Shown in pieces: positions 1 to 7,470 of a DNA stretch of 60,562 bases. The notes beneath the pieces are model-generated. The model saw only the letters and a program-made list of their open reading frames with translations. It was not told where the DNA came from and ran no database searches. The stretch is from Fibrobacter sp. (GTDB lineage Bacteria > Fibrobacterota > Fibrobacteria > Fibrobacterales > Fibrobacteraceae), in NCBI GenBank assembly GCA_017649565.1, contig JAGCGO010000040.1:1-60562 (forward strand). The letters are read 5' to 3'. The first letter of the stretch is position 1; every line of letters starts with the position of its first letter. A program made the translations under genes and the position numbers.

Positions 1-107
1 AGGAATTGAGGAAATATATCAGCTACTACAACAACGACCGGATAAAACTGCGCCTAAAAGGAATGAGCCCGGTACAATACCGGACACATTACGCTGTTTT
101 ATCCTAA
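1..107 (+). CDS. IS3-family transposase (OrfB/integrase), C-terminal fragment
   Basis: The first bases read in frame (from base 3) as the last 34 residues of an IS3-family DDE transposase, with the typical ending [20 protein letters not shown] followed by a short tail and a TAA at 105-107. The rest of the gene lies left of the window. The protein would catalyse cut-and-copy transposition of its own element. The matching right terminal repeat follows at 115-140, so the element end looks intact. The assignment to the IS150-like group rests only on this C-terminal motif and the end sequence. Confidence 0.85.
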   Translation, partial: ELRKYISYYNNDRIKLRLKGMSPVQYRTHYAVLS

Positions 108-114
108 CTTTAAA

Positions 115-140
115 CTGTCCAACTTTTGGGGGTCAGTTCA
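115..140. repeat. Right terminal inverted repeat of IS3-family element
   Basis: The sequence after the transposase stop contains CAACTTTTGGGGGTCAG and ends in CA. Read in reverse it starts TGAACTGACCCCC, the usual TG...CA end of IS3 elements. The left repeat and target duplication are outside the window or cannot be identified, so the exact boundary at 140 is inferred. Confidence 0.7.
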
Positions 141-186
141 CGAGCGAGGGTCCTTTATAATACAAGGAGTAGTTTGATATGGAATT

Positions 187-1437
187 TTAGGGTGTCACGG
201 ACACTGTCTTGACCTTACCGCCATCCTTGACCATGTAGACACCGGTCTTGCCGAACTTGGCGAGCAAAGCGTCCTTGAGCTTGGCACCCTTCGCAATTTC
301 GACATCGCCAAGCAGGCGACCCTGCAAGTCGAACACCTGGCATTTAGAGGCATTCTCCTGCATCTGGACCGATTCCGGGATGGCATCGACGACAACCGCT
401 TCGTTGGCTATCGAACTGTAGACGGGTATAATGCCGATTGCCGCAGAACTGGACGCTACGCTGGAACTGGAAACAGGCACGAGCACAGCGACACTAGATG
501 ACGACGGGACCCTGTCCGGCCAGAAATTCCTGCTGCTCGAAACCGGAACCGCCGCGCTGGAACTGCTCCTGTGAGAACGGTGGCTGCTCGAGCTCCTGTG
601 AACCGAAGCACTGGACACCGTTCTCCTTGAACTGCTGGATTTCGGAGCGACCTGAACCTGTTCGTCCGAGCCGCTCGGACTGCCTTTGTTGCTCATCTTG
701 AAATACGTGAAGTCAATCTTGCCCGTTGCACCGCCACCGGCTTCGGCCAGCACCTTCACCTCGTACATCTTCCCGAGTTTCAGGCCCACCTCGTCCCATT
801 TCTTGAAATGGGCGGTAATGTCGATATGGCCGCACTGGCGAGCATTGCGGCGCACGCTGAAGAACTGCGGGAATGTCGACGTTCCTTCAATCGAAGGCTG
901 GTTCACGCGGGTATACGTGTAGATGTCGTACGTGTCCCCGTCCACGGTGATTTCGCCCTTTTTCGTTCCCAGATACGAAGTACTCGGCTTCGTGAACCAG
1001 TCATCCACGATATAGTACTCGACCAGCGGATTCTGCGTCCAGCCGTAAATGCCTATATACGAATAGGCCGCACTGCCCGACTTCGTGAACTTGTAATCGG
1101 CAGTAAAGTAGCCGATCTGGTCATGTGTCTGGGTACTGTTGTACTTGAACCCAACGCGAGCCAGGAAATCGTTCGAGCCGTTCCATTCGGCAGAGAACGT
1201 ACCGTCATTGTAGTAGGTCATCGAGTTGTTACCCCCCTGGTACCAGATTTCGTAATGGTACCCCGAGCTCCCGATATTCCCCGTAACGCTGGAATTGTTT
1301 TGGCCCCTAGTCGTGGTGCCGTTGCCGCTATGCCCGCCCTGTTCGGAACAGGCATCCGCGAATGCAGGCGTCGCCATCCCAATGGCAATGCCGAAAAACA
1401 AGGCTACTTTCGTAACCTCTAAGAACTTGTTACTCAT
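187..1437 (-). CDS. Secreted GH11 endo-1,4-beta-xylanase with Ser-rich linker and C-terminal Fibrobacter module (copy 1)
   Basis: The 416-residue protein hydrolyses internal beta-1,4-xylosidic bonds of xylan outside the cell. A signal peptide (about 1-27, ending PAFA) precedes a GH11 jelly-roll domain (about 60-250). The expected nucleophile is Glu140 in NPLVEYYI and the acid/base is Glu232 in VLAEAGGG. A linker rich in Ser and Val follows (about 260-360). The last 50 residues form the basic module seen on all five xylanases here (VFDLQG, KFGKTGVYMV, VSV). I chose the ATG at 1437 because GGAG lies about 6 nt upstream and a clear signal peptide follows; the open frame continues 45 codons further upstream. 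Paralogue identity to named Fibrobacter xylanases was not tested. Confidence 0.92.
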   Translation of the reverse strand: MSNKFLEVTKVALFFGIAIGMATPAFADACSEQGGHSGNGTTTRGQNNSSVTGNIGSSGYHYEIWYQGGNNSMTYYNDGTFSAEWNGSNDFLARVGFKYNSTQTHDQIGYFTADYKFTKSGSAAYSYIGIYGWTQNPLVEYYIVDDWFTKPSTSYLGTKKGEITVDGDTYDIYTYTRVNQPSIEGTSTFPQFFSVRRNARQCGHIDITAHFKKWDEVGLKLGKMYEVKVLAEAGGGATGKIDFTYFKMSNKGSPSGSDEQVQVAPKSSSSRRTVSSASVHRSSSSHRSHRSSSSAAVPVSSSRNFWPDRVPSSSSVAVLVPVSSSSVASSSAAIGIIPVYSSIANEAVVVDAIPESVQMQENASKCQVFDLQGRLLGDVEIAKGAKLKDALLAKFGKTGVYMVKDGGKVKTVSVTP

Positions 1438-1590
1438 GTCCAACTCCAATAATGCCAACAGTCCCCCATTGCATTCGCAACGGGAATCCATCGGCCAACC
1501 TAATGGGTAAAATAAACTGTATTTCCCCGTAACGAACCGATTGTAAACATTTGTTCCTTGCAAAAATGTCAAAACAAACTAATTTCAGCG

Positions 1591-1628
1591 CAAAAAGAAA
1601 AGGTACCCCGCTGAACGAGGCACCTTTA
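1591..1628 (-). terminator. Weak intrinsic terminator after xylanase copy 2
   Basis: An imperfect hairpin (GGTACCCCG, 5-nt loop, CGAGGCACC) is flanked by an A-rich run that becomes U-rich on the minus-strand transcript. It lies 33 bp past the stop of the gene at 1661. Two of nine pairs are mismatched, so this is less certain than the other terminators in the cluster. Confidence 0.4.
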
Positions 1629-1660
1629 ACAATATAAGGAGTGTTTTAGATTTGAAACTT

Positions 1661-3268
1661 TTAGCGGGTCACGGAAATCGACTTGACCTTGTTACCAATC
1701 CTCACCATGTAGACACCGGCCTTGCCGAACTTGGCGAAGATGGCGTCATTGAGAGAAGTGCCATAGGCGAAGGTAACGCGACCCAGAGAACGGCCCTGCA
1801 TATCGAACACGTAAGCCACATGGCTTGTTCCGTTCATGCTGACACTCTTGGCCAAAGTGAGAGGATCTTCGCCCGGATCAGTACCAGGATCAGTACCAGG
1901 ATTGGTGCCAGGATCAGTACCAGGATCCGTACCCGGATCTGTTCCCGGAGTGGTGTTAGCACCCGGCAGGCTGAACTTCACGTAGTCGACGTTGGTATTG
2001 TCGGTGGCAATGGTGATGCGGAGAGTGTGTTCACCGGCAGTCAGGCTTGCCTTACCCGTTGCGAGTTCATAGGTATCCCAGTCGGCGCCGCCGTTAAACG
2101 CAAGCGAGGTCAGGGCCTTACCGTCGAGAGAGAGTTCCACGGTGCCAGAGCCAGAACCGTTAGAAACGTTGGCTTCGATATCGTATTCACCGTCCTGGGC
2201 AACATTGATCGTGTATTCCAGCCATTCGTCGGCAGCAGTGTAACCGATGGCCTTGCCGGAACCGCCATTCACGATGTCGACAGAAGCGTAGTCTTCACCA
2301 CGGTAGTCATGGTCGCCGTCATCGCCCGAAGCGCCCTGCGTGCCGGAATAAGAAACGCCGTAGTTGCCTTCGTCAAAGTTTTCGGCTTCAACCGTACCCG
2401 GAACTGCAGCGGCAGTGCCACCATACGGCTTGCGGTCGATCTCTTTAGGAGGAGGAGCCGGTTCGCCATTTTCACTCATATCGAAGTAGCTGTAATCCAC
2501 GGAACCCGTAGCACCACCACCGGCTTCGGTCATGAGCATCACTTCGGTCACGTTACCGAACTTGAGCTGGATGCTCTTCTGGCCACCCTTGGAGCCCGGC
2601 AAAGAGGCGGTCTGGCCTTTGAAAAGTTCGTTCCACTTGTCGAAGTGGGCCTGGATATCGATATGGCCACACTGACGCGGACTCGGACGGACACTGAAAA
2701 TCTGCAAGAAGGTAGAAGTACCGGTCTTGGACGGTTCCTGGTCACGGACGTAAGTATGGATGGTATAGGTAGCGCCATCAACAGTGAGTTCGCCCTGCTT
2801 CGGACCGATGTAGTTTTCACTCGGCCTGCTGTACCAGTCGTCCACGATGTAGTATTCGACCTGGGGGTTCACCGTCCAACCATAAATACCGATGTAGCCG
2901 TACTGGGCGGAACCGGTCTTGGTGTACTTGTAGTCGGCAGTGTAATGCATGCCATTGACGTTCTTACCCGGGCCACTGTCGCCGTAGCGGAAACCCACAC
3001 GGGCCAAGAAGTCCTGGTTGTTGCTCCAGTCAGCCTTGAACGTTCCGTTGTCGAAGTAGCTCATGTTGTTGCTACCGCCCTGGGACCACTGTTCGAAGCC
3101 CCAGGAAGTGCCACTGATGGAACCCGTCTGGTTTCCATTCACACGATGTTCGCTACCGCGAGCCTTCGCCATTTGATCTTTACAGGCATCCACAGCGAAA
3201 GCGCTGCCGAGACCAAAAGATAGCGCAAATGCAAGGCTACATTTGGTGATGTTTGAATAGGTTTTCAT
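1661..3268 (-). CDS. Secreted GH11 xylanase with CBM6 and PGTD-repeat linker (copy 2)
   Basis: The 535-residue protein is the only member of the five-gene array that carries a carbohydrate-binding module. Order: signal peptide ending GSAFA, GH11 domain with nucleophile motif NPQVEYYIVDD and acid/base motif MTEAGGGATG, then a CBM6-like domain (starts PGTVEAENFD, contains EWLEYTINV, ends VDYVKFSLPG), then a Thr/Pro/Gly/Asp linker of repeated PGTD units, then the shared C-terminal module. The CBM6 probably holds the enzyme on xylan or cellulose. The ATG at 3268 has GAGGAG about 6 nt upstream, so the 23 upstream codons of the open frame are excluded. The linker differs from the poly-Ser linkers of its neighbours, suggesting a domain acquired from another context. 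Confidence 0.92.
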   Translation of the reverse strand: MKTYSNITKCSLAFALSFGLGSAFAVDACKDQMAKARGSEHRVNGNQTGSISGTSWGFEQWSQGGSNNMSYFDNGTFKADWSNNQDFLARVGFRYGDSGPGKNVNGMHYTADYKYTKTGSAQYGYIGIYGWTVNPQVEYYIVDDWYSRPSENYIGPKQGELTVDGATYTIHTYVRDQEPSKTGTSTFLQIFSVRPSPRQCGHIDIQAHFDKWNELFKGQTASLPGSKGGQKSIQLKFGNVTEVMLMTEAGGGATGSVDYSYFDMSENGEPAPPPKEIDRKPYGGTAAAVPGTVEAENFDEGNYGVSYSGTQGASGDDGDHDYRGEDYASVDIVNGGSGKAIGYTAADEWLEYTINVAQDGEYDIEANVSNGSGSGTVELSLDGKALTSLAFNGGADWDTYELATGKASLTAGEHTLRITIATDNTNVDYVKFSLPGANTTPGTDPGTDPGTDPGTNPGTDPGTDPGEDPLTLAKSVSMNGTSHVAYVFDMQGRSLGRVTFAYGTSLNDAIFAKFGKAGVYMVRIGNKVKSISVTR

Positions 3269-3341
3269 AATATACTCCTCTAAAACATTTTTAATAATAT
3301 ATATGTGAAAACGCCCCAAATGCGCTAAAAAGGCCAAAAGT

Positions 3342-3361
3342 CGTTGTTAGTGAAAACAACG
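3342..3361. promoter_or_regulatory. Inverted repeat CGTTGTT-N6-AACAACG upstream of xylanase copy 2
   Basis: A perfect 7-bp inverted repeat with a 6-nt spacer lies about 83 bp upstream of the start at 3268. Similar repeats sit about 100-110 bp upstream of xylanase copies 3 and 5, which suggests a shared operator. The function is inferred from position and recurrence only. Confidence 0.5.
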
Positions 3362-3381
3362 CAAAATAGTTTACAATTGTC

Positions 3382-3420
3382 AAAAAAAGACCCGTTTCCG
3401 CAAAGGAAACGGGCTTTTTT
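3382..3420. terminator. Strong bidirectional intrinsic terminator
   Basis: A perfect stem (CCCGTTTCC / GGAAACGGG) with a short loop is preceded by AAAAAAAG and followed by TTTTTT, so it can work in both directions. It sits just past the stop of xylanase copy 3, whose transcript runs on the minus strand. It implies that each xylanase is mostly its own transcription unit. Confidence 0.85.
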
Positions 3421-3435
3421 CACTTTAAAAAAGGA

Positions 3436-4626
3436 TTAGCGTTCTACAGAAATCGCCTTGGCGTAGCCACCGCGCTTGACCATATAGATGGACGAACGCT
3501 GGAACTTGTTGCCGACGGCTTCCTTGAGAGTAGAGCCAGCCTTCAACTCGACCTTGCCGAGGAACTTACCCTGCATGTCGAACACCTGGTAAGTACCAGC
3601 CAAGCCAAAGAGTTTCGCTTCGGCCGGAAGGGCTTCGATAGAACCCGAGCTGGAGGTACCAACGGTGGCAAAAACCTCGCCATCGCTAGAAGCCGGAGCA
3701 GCAGCGGACGAGCTGGAAGCCGGAGCATTGTTAGAGCTAGAGGCCGGAGCAGCAGGAGACGAGCTAGATGCCGGACCTGCCGCGCTAGACTTCGGAGCTT
3801 CAGCACTGGACTTCGGGGCTTCGGCACTGGAGGCCGGGGCTTCGGAGCTAGAAGACTCCGGCTCTACGAGAGGATGCTTCTTGTCAGTCATCTTGAAGTA
3901 GGAAACATCGAACGAACCAGAACCGCCACCGGCTTCCACGAGCACCTTGGCTTCGTACATCTTACCCATCTTCATGCCGAGGGATTCCCACTTCTTGAAG
4001 TGAGCCGTGATGTCGATATGACCGCAGGAACGGGCTCCCCTACGCTTACTGAAGTACTGCGGGAAGGTCTGGTTACCCTTGATAGAGGGAGCGTTGTTGC
4101 GCTGGTTCTGGTAAACTTCGTAGGTAGCACCATCAACCTCGAATTCACCTTTTCTCTGGCCCAAGAGGTTCGGACCCGGTTCGCTGAACCAGTCATCCAC
4201 GATGTAGTATTCTACGAGCGGATCAACCGTCCAGCCATAGATACCGATGTAGTTGTAGCCACCGGCATTACCCGACTTGGACCACTTAAAGTAGGCATCG
4301 ATGGGGCCGAGTTCGTCGTATGTCGATTTTTCGTCGTACTTGAAGCCGACACGTGCAAGGAAGTCGCCGGTACCATTCCAGCTGGCCTTATACGTACCGT
4401 TGTCGTAAAATGTCATGTTGTTATTGCCGCCCTGATACCAAATTTCGTAATGGTAGGGAGAGCTGCCGACATTGCCAGTCACACTCTGGTTGTTCTGGCC
4501 CTGGGTCGTCTTGCTGTCGCCCTGGTGACCCATTTCGTCTTTACAGGCGTCGATGTCGTCCGCATATACGGACGTCACAAGCCCCATCGCAAGGACGAGG
4601 CCGAACTTGAATATATTTTTATTCAT
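3436..4626 (-). CDS. Secreted GH11 xylanase with Ala/Pro/Ser linker (copy 3)
   Basis: The 396-residue protein has a signal peptide (about 1-22, ending SVYA), a GH11 domain with nucleophile motif DPLVEYYIVDD and acid/base motif VLVEAGGGSG, a linker built from repeats of the type APASSSS and APKSS, and the shared C-terminal module (VFDMQGKFLG, then SSIYMVKRGG). It is closest in wording to copy 1 (both have the HYEIWYQGGNN segment). The ATG at 4626 has AGGAG about 8 nt upstream and opens directly into the signal peptide. A strong terminator follows the stop, and an inverted repeat lies about 100 bp upstream of the start. Confidence 0.93.
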   Translation of the reverse strand: MNKNIFKFGLVLAMGLVTSVYADDIDACKDEMGHQGDSKTTQGQNNQSVTGNVGSSPYHYEIWYQGGNNNMTFYDNGTYKASWNGTGDFLARVGFKYDEKSTYDELGPIDAYFKWSKSGNAGGYNYIGIYGWTVDPLVEYYIVDDWFSEPGPNLLGQRKGEFEVDGATYEVYQNQRNNAPSIKGNQTFPQYFSKRRGARSCGHIDITAHFKKWESLGMKMGKMYEAKVLVEAGGGSGSFDVSYFKMTDKKHPLVEPESSSSEAPASSAEAPKSSAEAPKSSAAGPASSSSPAAPASSSNNAPASSSSAAAPASSDGEVFATVGTSSSGSIEALPAEAKLFGLAGTYQVFDMQGKFLGKVELKAGSTLKEAVGNKFQRSSIYMVKRGGYAKAISVER

Positions 4627-4718
4627 CTTTAGACTCCTCTATATGTAGGTTGTTTATCAACCATACTGTAGGTAATTTATATCCATTTAAATCAGACTCT
4701 CCCTAGCATAAATAAATG

Positions 4719-4740
4719 ATGTTGTATCATAAAACAACAT
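4719..4740. promoter_or_regulatory. Inverted repeat ATGTTGT-N8-ACAACAT upstream of xylanase copy 3
   Basis: Perfect 7-bp arms with an 8-nt spacer are centred about 103 bp upstream of the start at 4626. The core GTTGT/ACAAC matches the repeats upstream of copies 2 and 5. A role as operator for co-regulation of the xylanases is inference. Confidence 0.5.
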
Positions 4741-4782
4741 TCCTTGATTTGCGTTTTCTGTAAAAAAACGGCATTTTGCGAC

Positions 4783-4822
4783 AAAAAAAGACCCGTTTCC
4801 GGACGTGGAAACGGGCCTATTT
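4783..4822 (-). terminator. Intrinsic terminator after xylanase copy 4
   Basis: Stem CCCGTTTCC / GGAAACGGG with a short loop; an A-run on its left becomes the U-run of the minus-strand transcript. It is nearly the same hairpin as at 3382, which suggests the two terminators were duplicated together with the genes. Confidence 0.8.
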
Positions 4823-4840
4823 CAGCAATGTTTCTAAAAT

Positions 4841-6019
4841 TTAGCGCTTTTCGGCAGAGACAACCTTGACGGCAGCACCCTGCTTGAGCAGATACATTCC
4901 GGACTTTCCGAACTTGTTCATGACAACTTCCTTCAGAGAAGCGCCGTCCTTCAGTTCTACAGTGCCGAGGTACTTACCCTGCATGTCGAACACCTGAGCG
5001 GTACCGGACATACGGAAGACCTTCATTTCGGCAGGGAGAGCGAGAGCAGAGGAGCTAGAGACAGCGGCGTCACTGCTGGAGGCCGGAGCGACAGAGCTGG
5101 AAGAAGCAACTTCAGAGCTGGAGGCCGGAGCGACAGAGCTGGAAGAAGCAGCTTCAGAGCTGGAGGCCGGGGCCTTGTCAGAGCTAGACTTCGGAGCTTC
5201 GGAGCTGGAAGATTCCGCAGCAGAAGAACTGGATTCCGGCGTATCGACCTTGCTTACATAGACCTTGGCATGCGGGAAGTCCATATGACCACCGTTAACC
5301 TGGCCATTGACGTTACCGGCTTCACCAAGCACCTTAGCTTCGTAGAGCTTGCCCATCTTCATTCCCTTTTCTTCCCACTTTCTCATGTGTTCGGAAATAT
5401 TGATGGTACCGCAGTCACGAGGAGAGTTACGGACGCTGAAGTACTGGTAGAACGTCACGTTGCCAGAGGTCTTAATAGCCGGACCGGTACGGGTGTTACG
5501 ATAAACAGTGTAGGTACCGCCGTCAACCTGAATGGTTCCCTTGTTTTCGTTTCCAATCCAGCTACCCGGCATGTCATTGGCGAGAGTATTGTCAATCACA
5601 TAGTATTCGACCAGGTTGCTCGGAGCTCCGTCAACACCTTCCATCCAGCCATAAATACCGATGTAGGAGTAACCCACGTTGCTTGCTCCACTTTTCACAA
5701 GCTTGAACTCGGCAATCATGTCGCCATCAAGTTCCTTGTAGGTCTTGGTACTGCCGAGAGAAAGACCAGCACGGCAAAGATAGTCCTTAGCGCCCGTGAT
5801 GGTGCAATCCATGGAACCGTCGCTATAGAACGTAGCGCTACCGCCATGGCCGTTTTCGTCCCAAAGTTCGTAACCGATATCACCGATTTGACCGACTTGG
5901 TTCGAGGTAATAGTTACCTTATTACCGGAATGCTGAGCGTTGCTGCAAAAATCCTGCGCAAATGCACCAACAGCAAAGCCCATACCCAGGGCAATAATGC
6001 CCACCTTATTCATATTCAT
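4841..6019 (-). CDS. Divergent secreted GH11 xylanase (copy 4)
   Basis: The 392-residue protein is the most divergent of the five. It has a signal peptide ending GAFA, then a GH11 domain with nucleophile motif SNLVEYYVIDN, an insertion nearby (NTLANDMPGSWIG) and acid/base motif VLGEAGNVNG. The linker repeats VAPASSSE-like units and the shared C-terminal module ends the protein. The insertion and wording recall the catalytic domains of multi-domain rumen xylanases such as XynC of F. succinogenes; that is from memory of the family, not a comparison. The ATG at 6019 has GGAGG 6 nt upstream; a second ATG two codons on is possible. The 33 upstream codons come from an A-rich promoter tract and are not coding. 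Confidence 0.9.
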   Translation of the reverse strand: MNMNKVGIIALGMGFAVGAFAQDFCSNAQHSGNKVTITSNQVGQIGDIGYELWDENGHGGSATFYSDGSMDCTITGAKDYLCRAGLSLGSTKTYKELDGDMIAEFKLVKSGASNVGYSYIGIYGWMEGVDGAPSNLVEYYVIDNTLANDMPGSWIGNENKGTIQVDGGTYTVYRNTRTGPAIKTSGNVTFYQYFSVRNSPRDCGTINISEHMRKWEEKGMKMGKLYEAKVLGEAGNVNGQVNGGHMDFPHAKVYVSKVDTPESSSSAAESSSSEAPKSSSDKAPASSSEAASSSSVAPASSSEVASSSSVAPASSSDAAVSSSSALALPAEMKVFRMSGTAQVFDMQGKYLGTVELKDGASLKEVVMNKFGKSGMYLLKQGAAVKVVSAEKR

Positions 6020-6053
6020 AAAATTCCTCCAAATAAAGGTTGCATAAAATATA

Positions 6054-6112
6054 GGAAAAAAAAATGTTTTTTTTCTTTTTTTTCTTTTTTTGTCGTTTTT
6101 TTGTAAGATTGG
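6054..6112. promoter_or_regulatory. Long A/T homopolymer tract upstream of xylanase copy 4
   Basis: This stretch is almost entirely runs of A or T (T runs of 7 to 9 broken by single C or G). On the coding strand it forms A-tracts 35-95 bp upstream of the start at 6019. A-tracts can bend DNA and act like UP elements; runs this long are also prone to length changes. No function is shown. Confidence 0.4.
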
Positions 6113-6139
6113 ACACACAATATTTTGTTCTTTTTAAGG

Positions 6140-7282
6140 CTATTTCGTCACGGAAATCACCTTGATCGACCCTTCGGACTGTACCATATAGATGCCCGAC
6201 CTGCCGAATTTTGCGAAAATTGCGCTATTTACGGACATTCCTGCCGGTACGGACAGCCGACCCAGGACACGGCCCTGCATGTCGAACACTTGGTAGGTGC
6301 CGGGTCTGTCAAAGGCACGAACCTCGACCGGGATGGCGTCGGGAGCGTCGCTGGAGGGTTCTGCAGGCTTGGCTGGACTTGCCGGGGCGGTAGAGCCCGA
6401 ATCAGGGGATACGACGGAGCTGGAAGACCCGGCGGCAGGTGATTCAGGAGCGGCAGAACTCGATTCGGGAACCGAAGCGCTCGACTCCGGCGCTGCGGAG
6501 CTGGAAGATAGAGCCGGAGAACTAGACTTTGACTCGGTCACGTTGAAATAGGTGAAATCGACCTTACCCGAAGAACCGGTGAAATCCGTCGCACCAGAGG
6601 CCACATTGCCCGCTTCCGCAATCATCGTAATTTCGTTCATCTTGCCCAAGTTGAGGCCGAGTTCCTTCCATTTCTTGAAGTGGGCCGTAATATCTATATG
6701 GCCGCACTGACGAGGCGTACGACGGACACTGTAAAAGGTCGGATAGTTTATGTTTCCCTGGACATACAGCTTGTTGTCCTGAAAGATATAAATGTCGTAT
6801 GCATCCCCGTCTACCGTAATCTCGCCCTTCTTTTCGCCCAAATACTCGGGATTCGGTGCGCTAAACCAGTCTTCAAGAATGAAATATTCGGCGCGCGGGT
6901 TTTCTGTCCAGCCATAAACGCCGAAATACGAGAAATCGGCGCTTCCCGACTTGGTGAACTTGAAATCTGCCGAAAAATCGCCAAATTCGTCAAAATTTTT
7001 ACTTTCGGCGTACCGCAGGCCAACACGGGCAATGAAGTCGCGCGAGGCGTTCCATTCTGCAGAAAAAGTCCCGTTGTCATAATAGGTCAGGGAACCGGAG
7101 CCTTCGGAATGCCAGATTTCGTACTGGAAACCGGAATTGCCGATATCGCCCTTGGCACTCTCGGTGCCGGTTCCATTGACTTTCTTCCCCTCGCCAACAT
7201 GGCCCATTTCGTCGTTACAGGCATCCGCCGCATAAGCGGAGGCCGCGAGCCCCAAGGCAAGGACAAAGCCGAATTTCATCAT
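6140..7282 (-). CDS. Secreted GH11 xylanase (copy 5)
   Basis: The 380-residue protein has a signal peptide (MMKFGFVLALGLAASAYA), a GH11 domain with nucleophile motif NPRAEYFILED and acid/base motif MIAEAGNVASG, a linker of mixed Ser, Pro and Ala, and the shared C-terminal module (VFDMQGRVLG, KFGRSGIYMV). NPRAEYF replaces the hydrophobic residue normally just before the nucleophile with Ala, and a short insertion follows the acid/base. The start is ambiguous: ATG at 7282 (GGAAAG about 7 nt upstream) or ATG at 7300 (run of G only 2 nt upstream). I prefer 7282 because it gives the cleaner signal peptide. Confidence 0.9.
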   Translation of the reverse strand: MMKFGFVLALGLAASAYAADACNDEMGHVGEGKKVNGTGTESAKGDIGNSGFQYEIWHSEGSGSLTYYDNGTFSAEWNASRDFIARVGLRYAESKNFDEFGDFSADFKFTKSGSADFSYFGVYGWTENPRAEYFILEDWFSAPNPEYLGEKKGEITVDGDAYDIYIFQDNKLYVQGNINYPTFYSVRRTPRQCGHIDITAHFKKWKELGLNLGKMNEITMIAEAGNVASGATDFTGSSGKVDFTYFNVTESKSSSPALSSSSAAPESSASVPESSSAAPESPAAGSSSSVVSPDSGSTAPASPAKPAEPSSDAPDAIPVEVRAFDRPGTYQVFDMQGRVLGRLSVPAGMSVNSAIFAKFGRSGIYMVQSEGSIKVISVTK

Positions 7283-7382
7283 TTTGCTTTCCACTATCAT
7301 TTCCCCCTGTCGGCAACCCCTACCAAGCAATCTAATTATACATTTAAAAGGCACATGTGGGCAAATTTTCCCCAAAAATGAC

Positions 7383-7400
7383 GTTGTTCACAGGAACAAC
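7383..7400. promoter_or_regulatory. Inverted repeat GTTGTTC-ACAG-GAACAAC upstream of xylanase copy 5
   Basis: Perfect 7-bp arms with a 4-nt spacer are centred about 109 bp upstream of the start at 7282. It shares the GTTGTT...AACAAC core with the sites at 3342 and 4719. Confidence 0.5.
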
Positions 7401-7414
7401 ATTACAAGCAGCCA

Positions 7415-7453
7415 TAAAAAAAAGACGCTTCCGGATGGAGGCGCCTTTTTTTC
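7415..7453 (-). terminator. Intrinsic terminator of gyrA
   Basis: A GC-rich hairpin (GACGCTTCC / GGAGGCGCC with G-U pairs) is flanked by A7 on the left and T7 on the right, so it reads as a terminator on both strands. It lies 18-56 bp past the gyrA stop. Confidence 0.75.
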
Positions 7454-7470
7454 AATTGTTGGTTGCCGGA

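Noticed and set aside
1652..3223. Long plus-strand open frame across xylanase copy 2
   Set aside because: It is an antisense shadow: the minus-strand frame has a signal peptide, GH11 and CBM6 motifs and a ribosome site, while this frame has none and is rich in Val, Arg and Thr from reversed codons.
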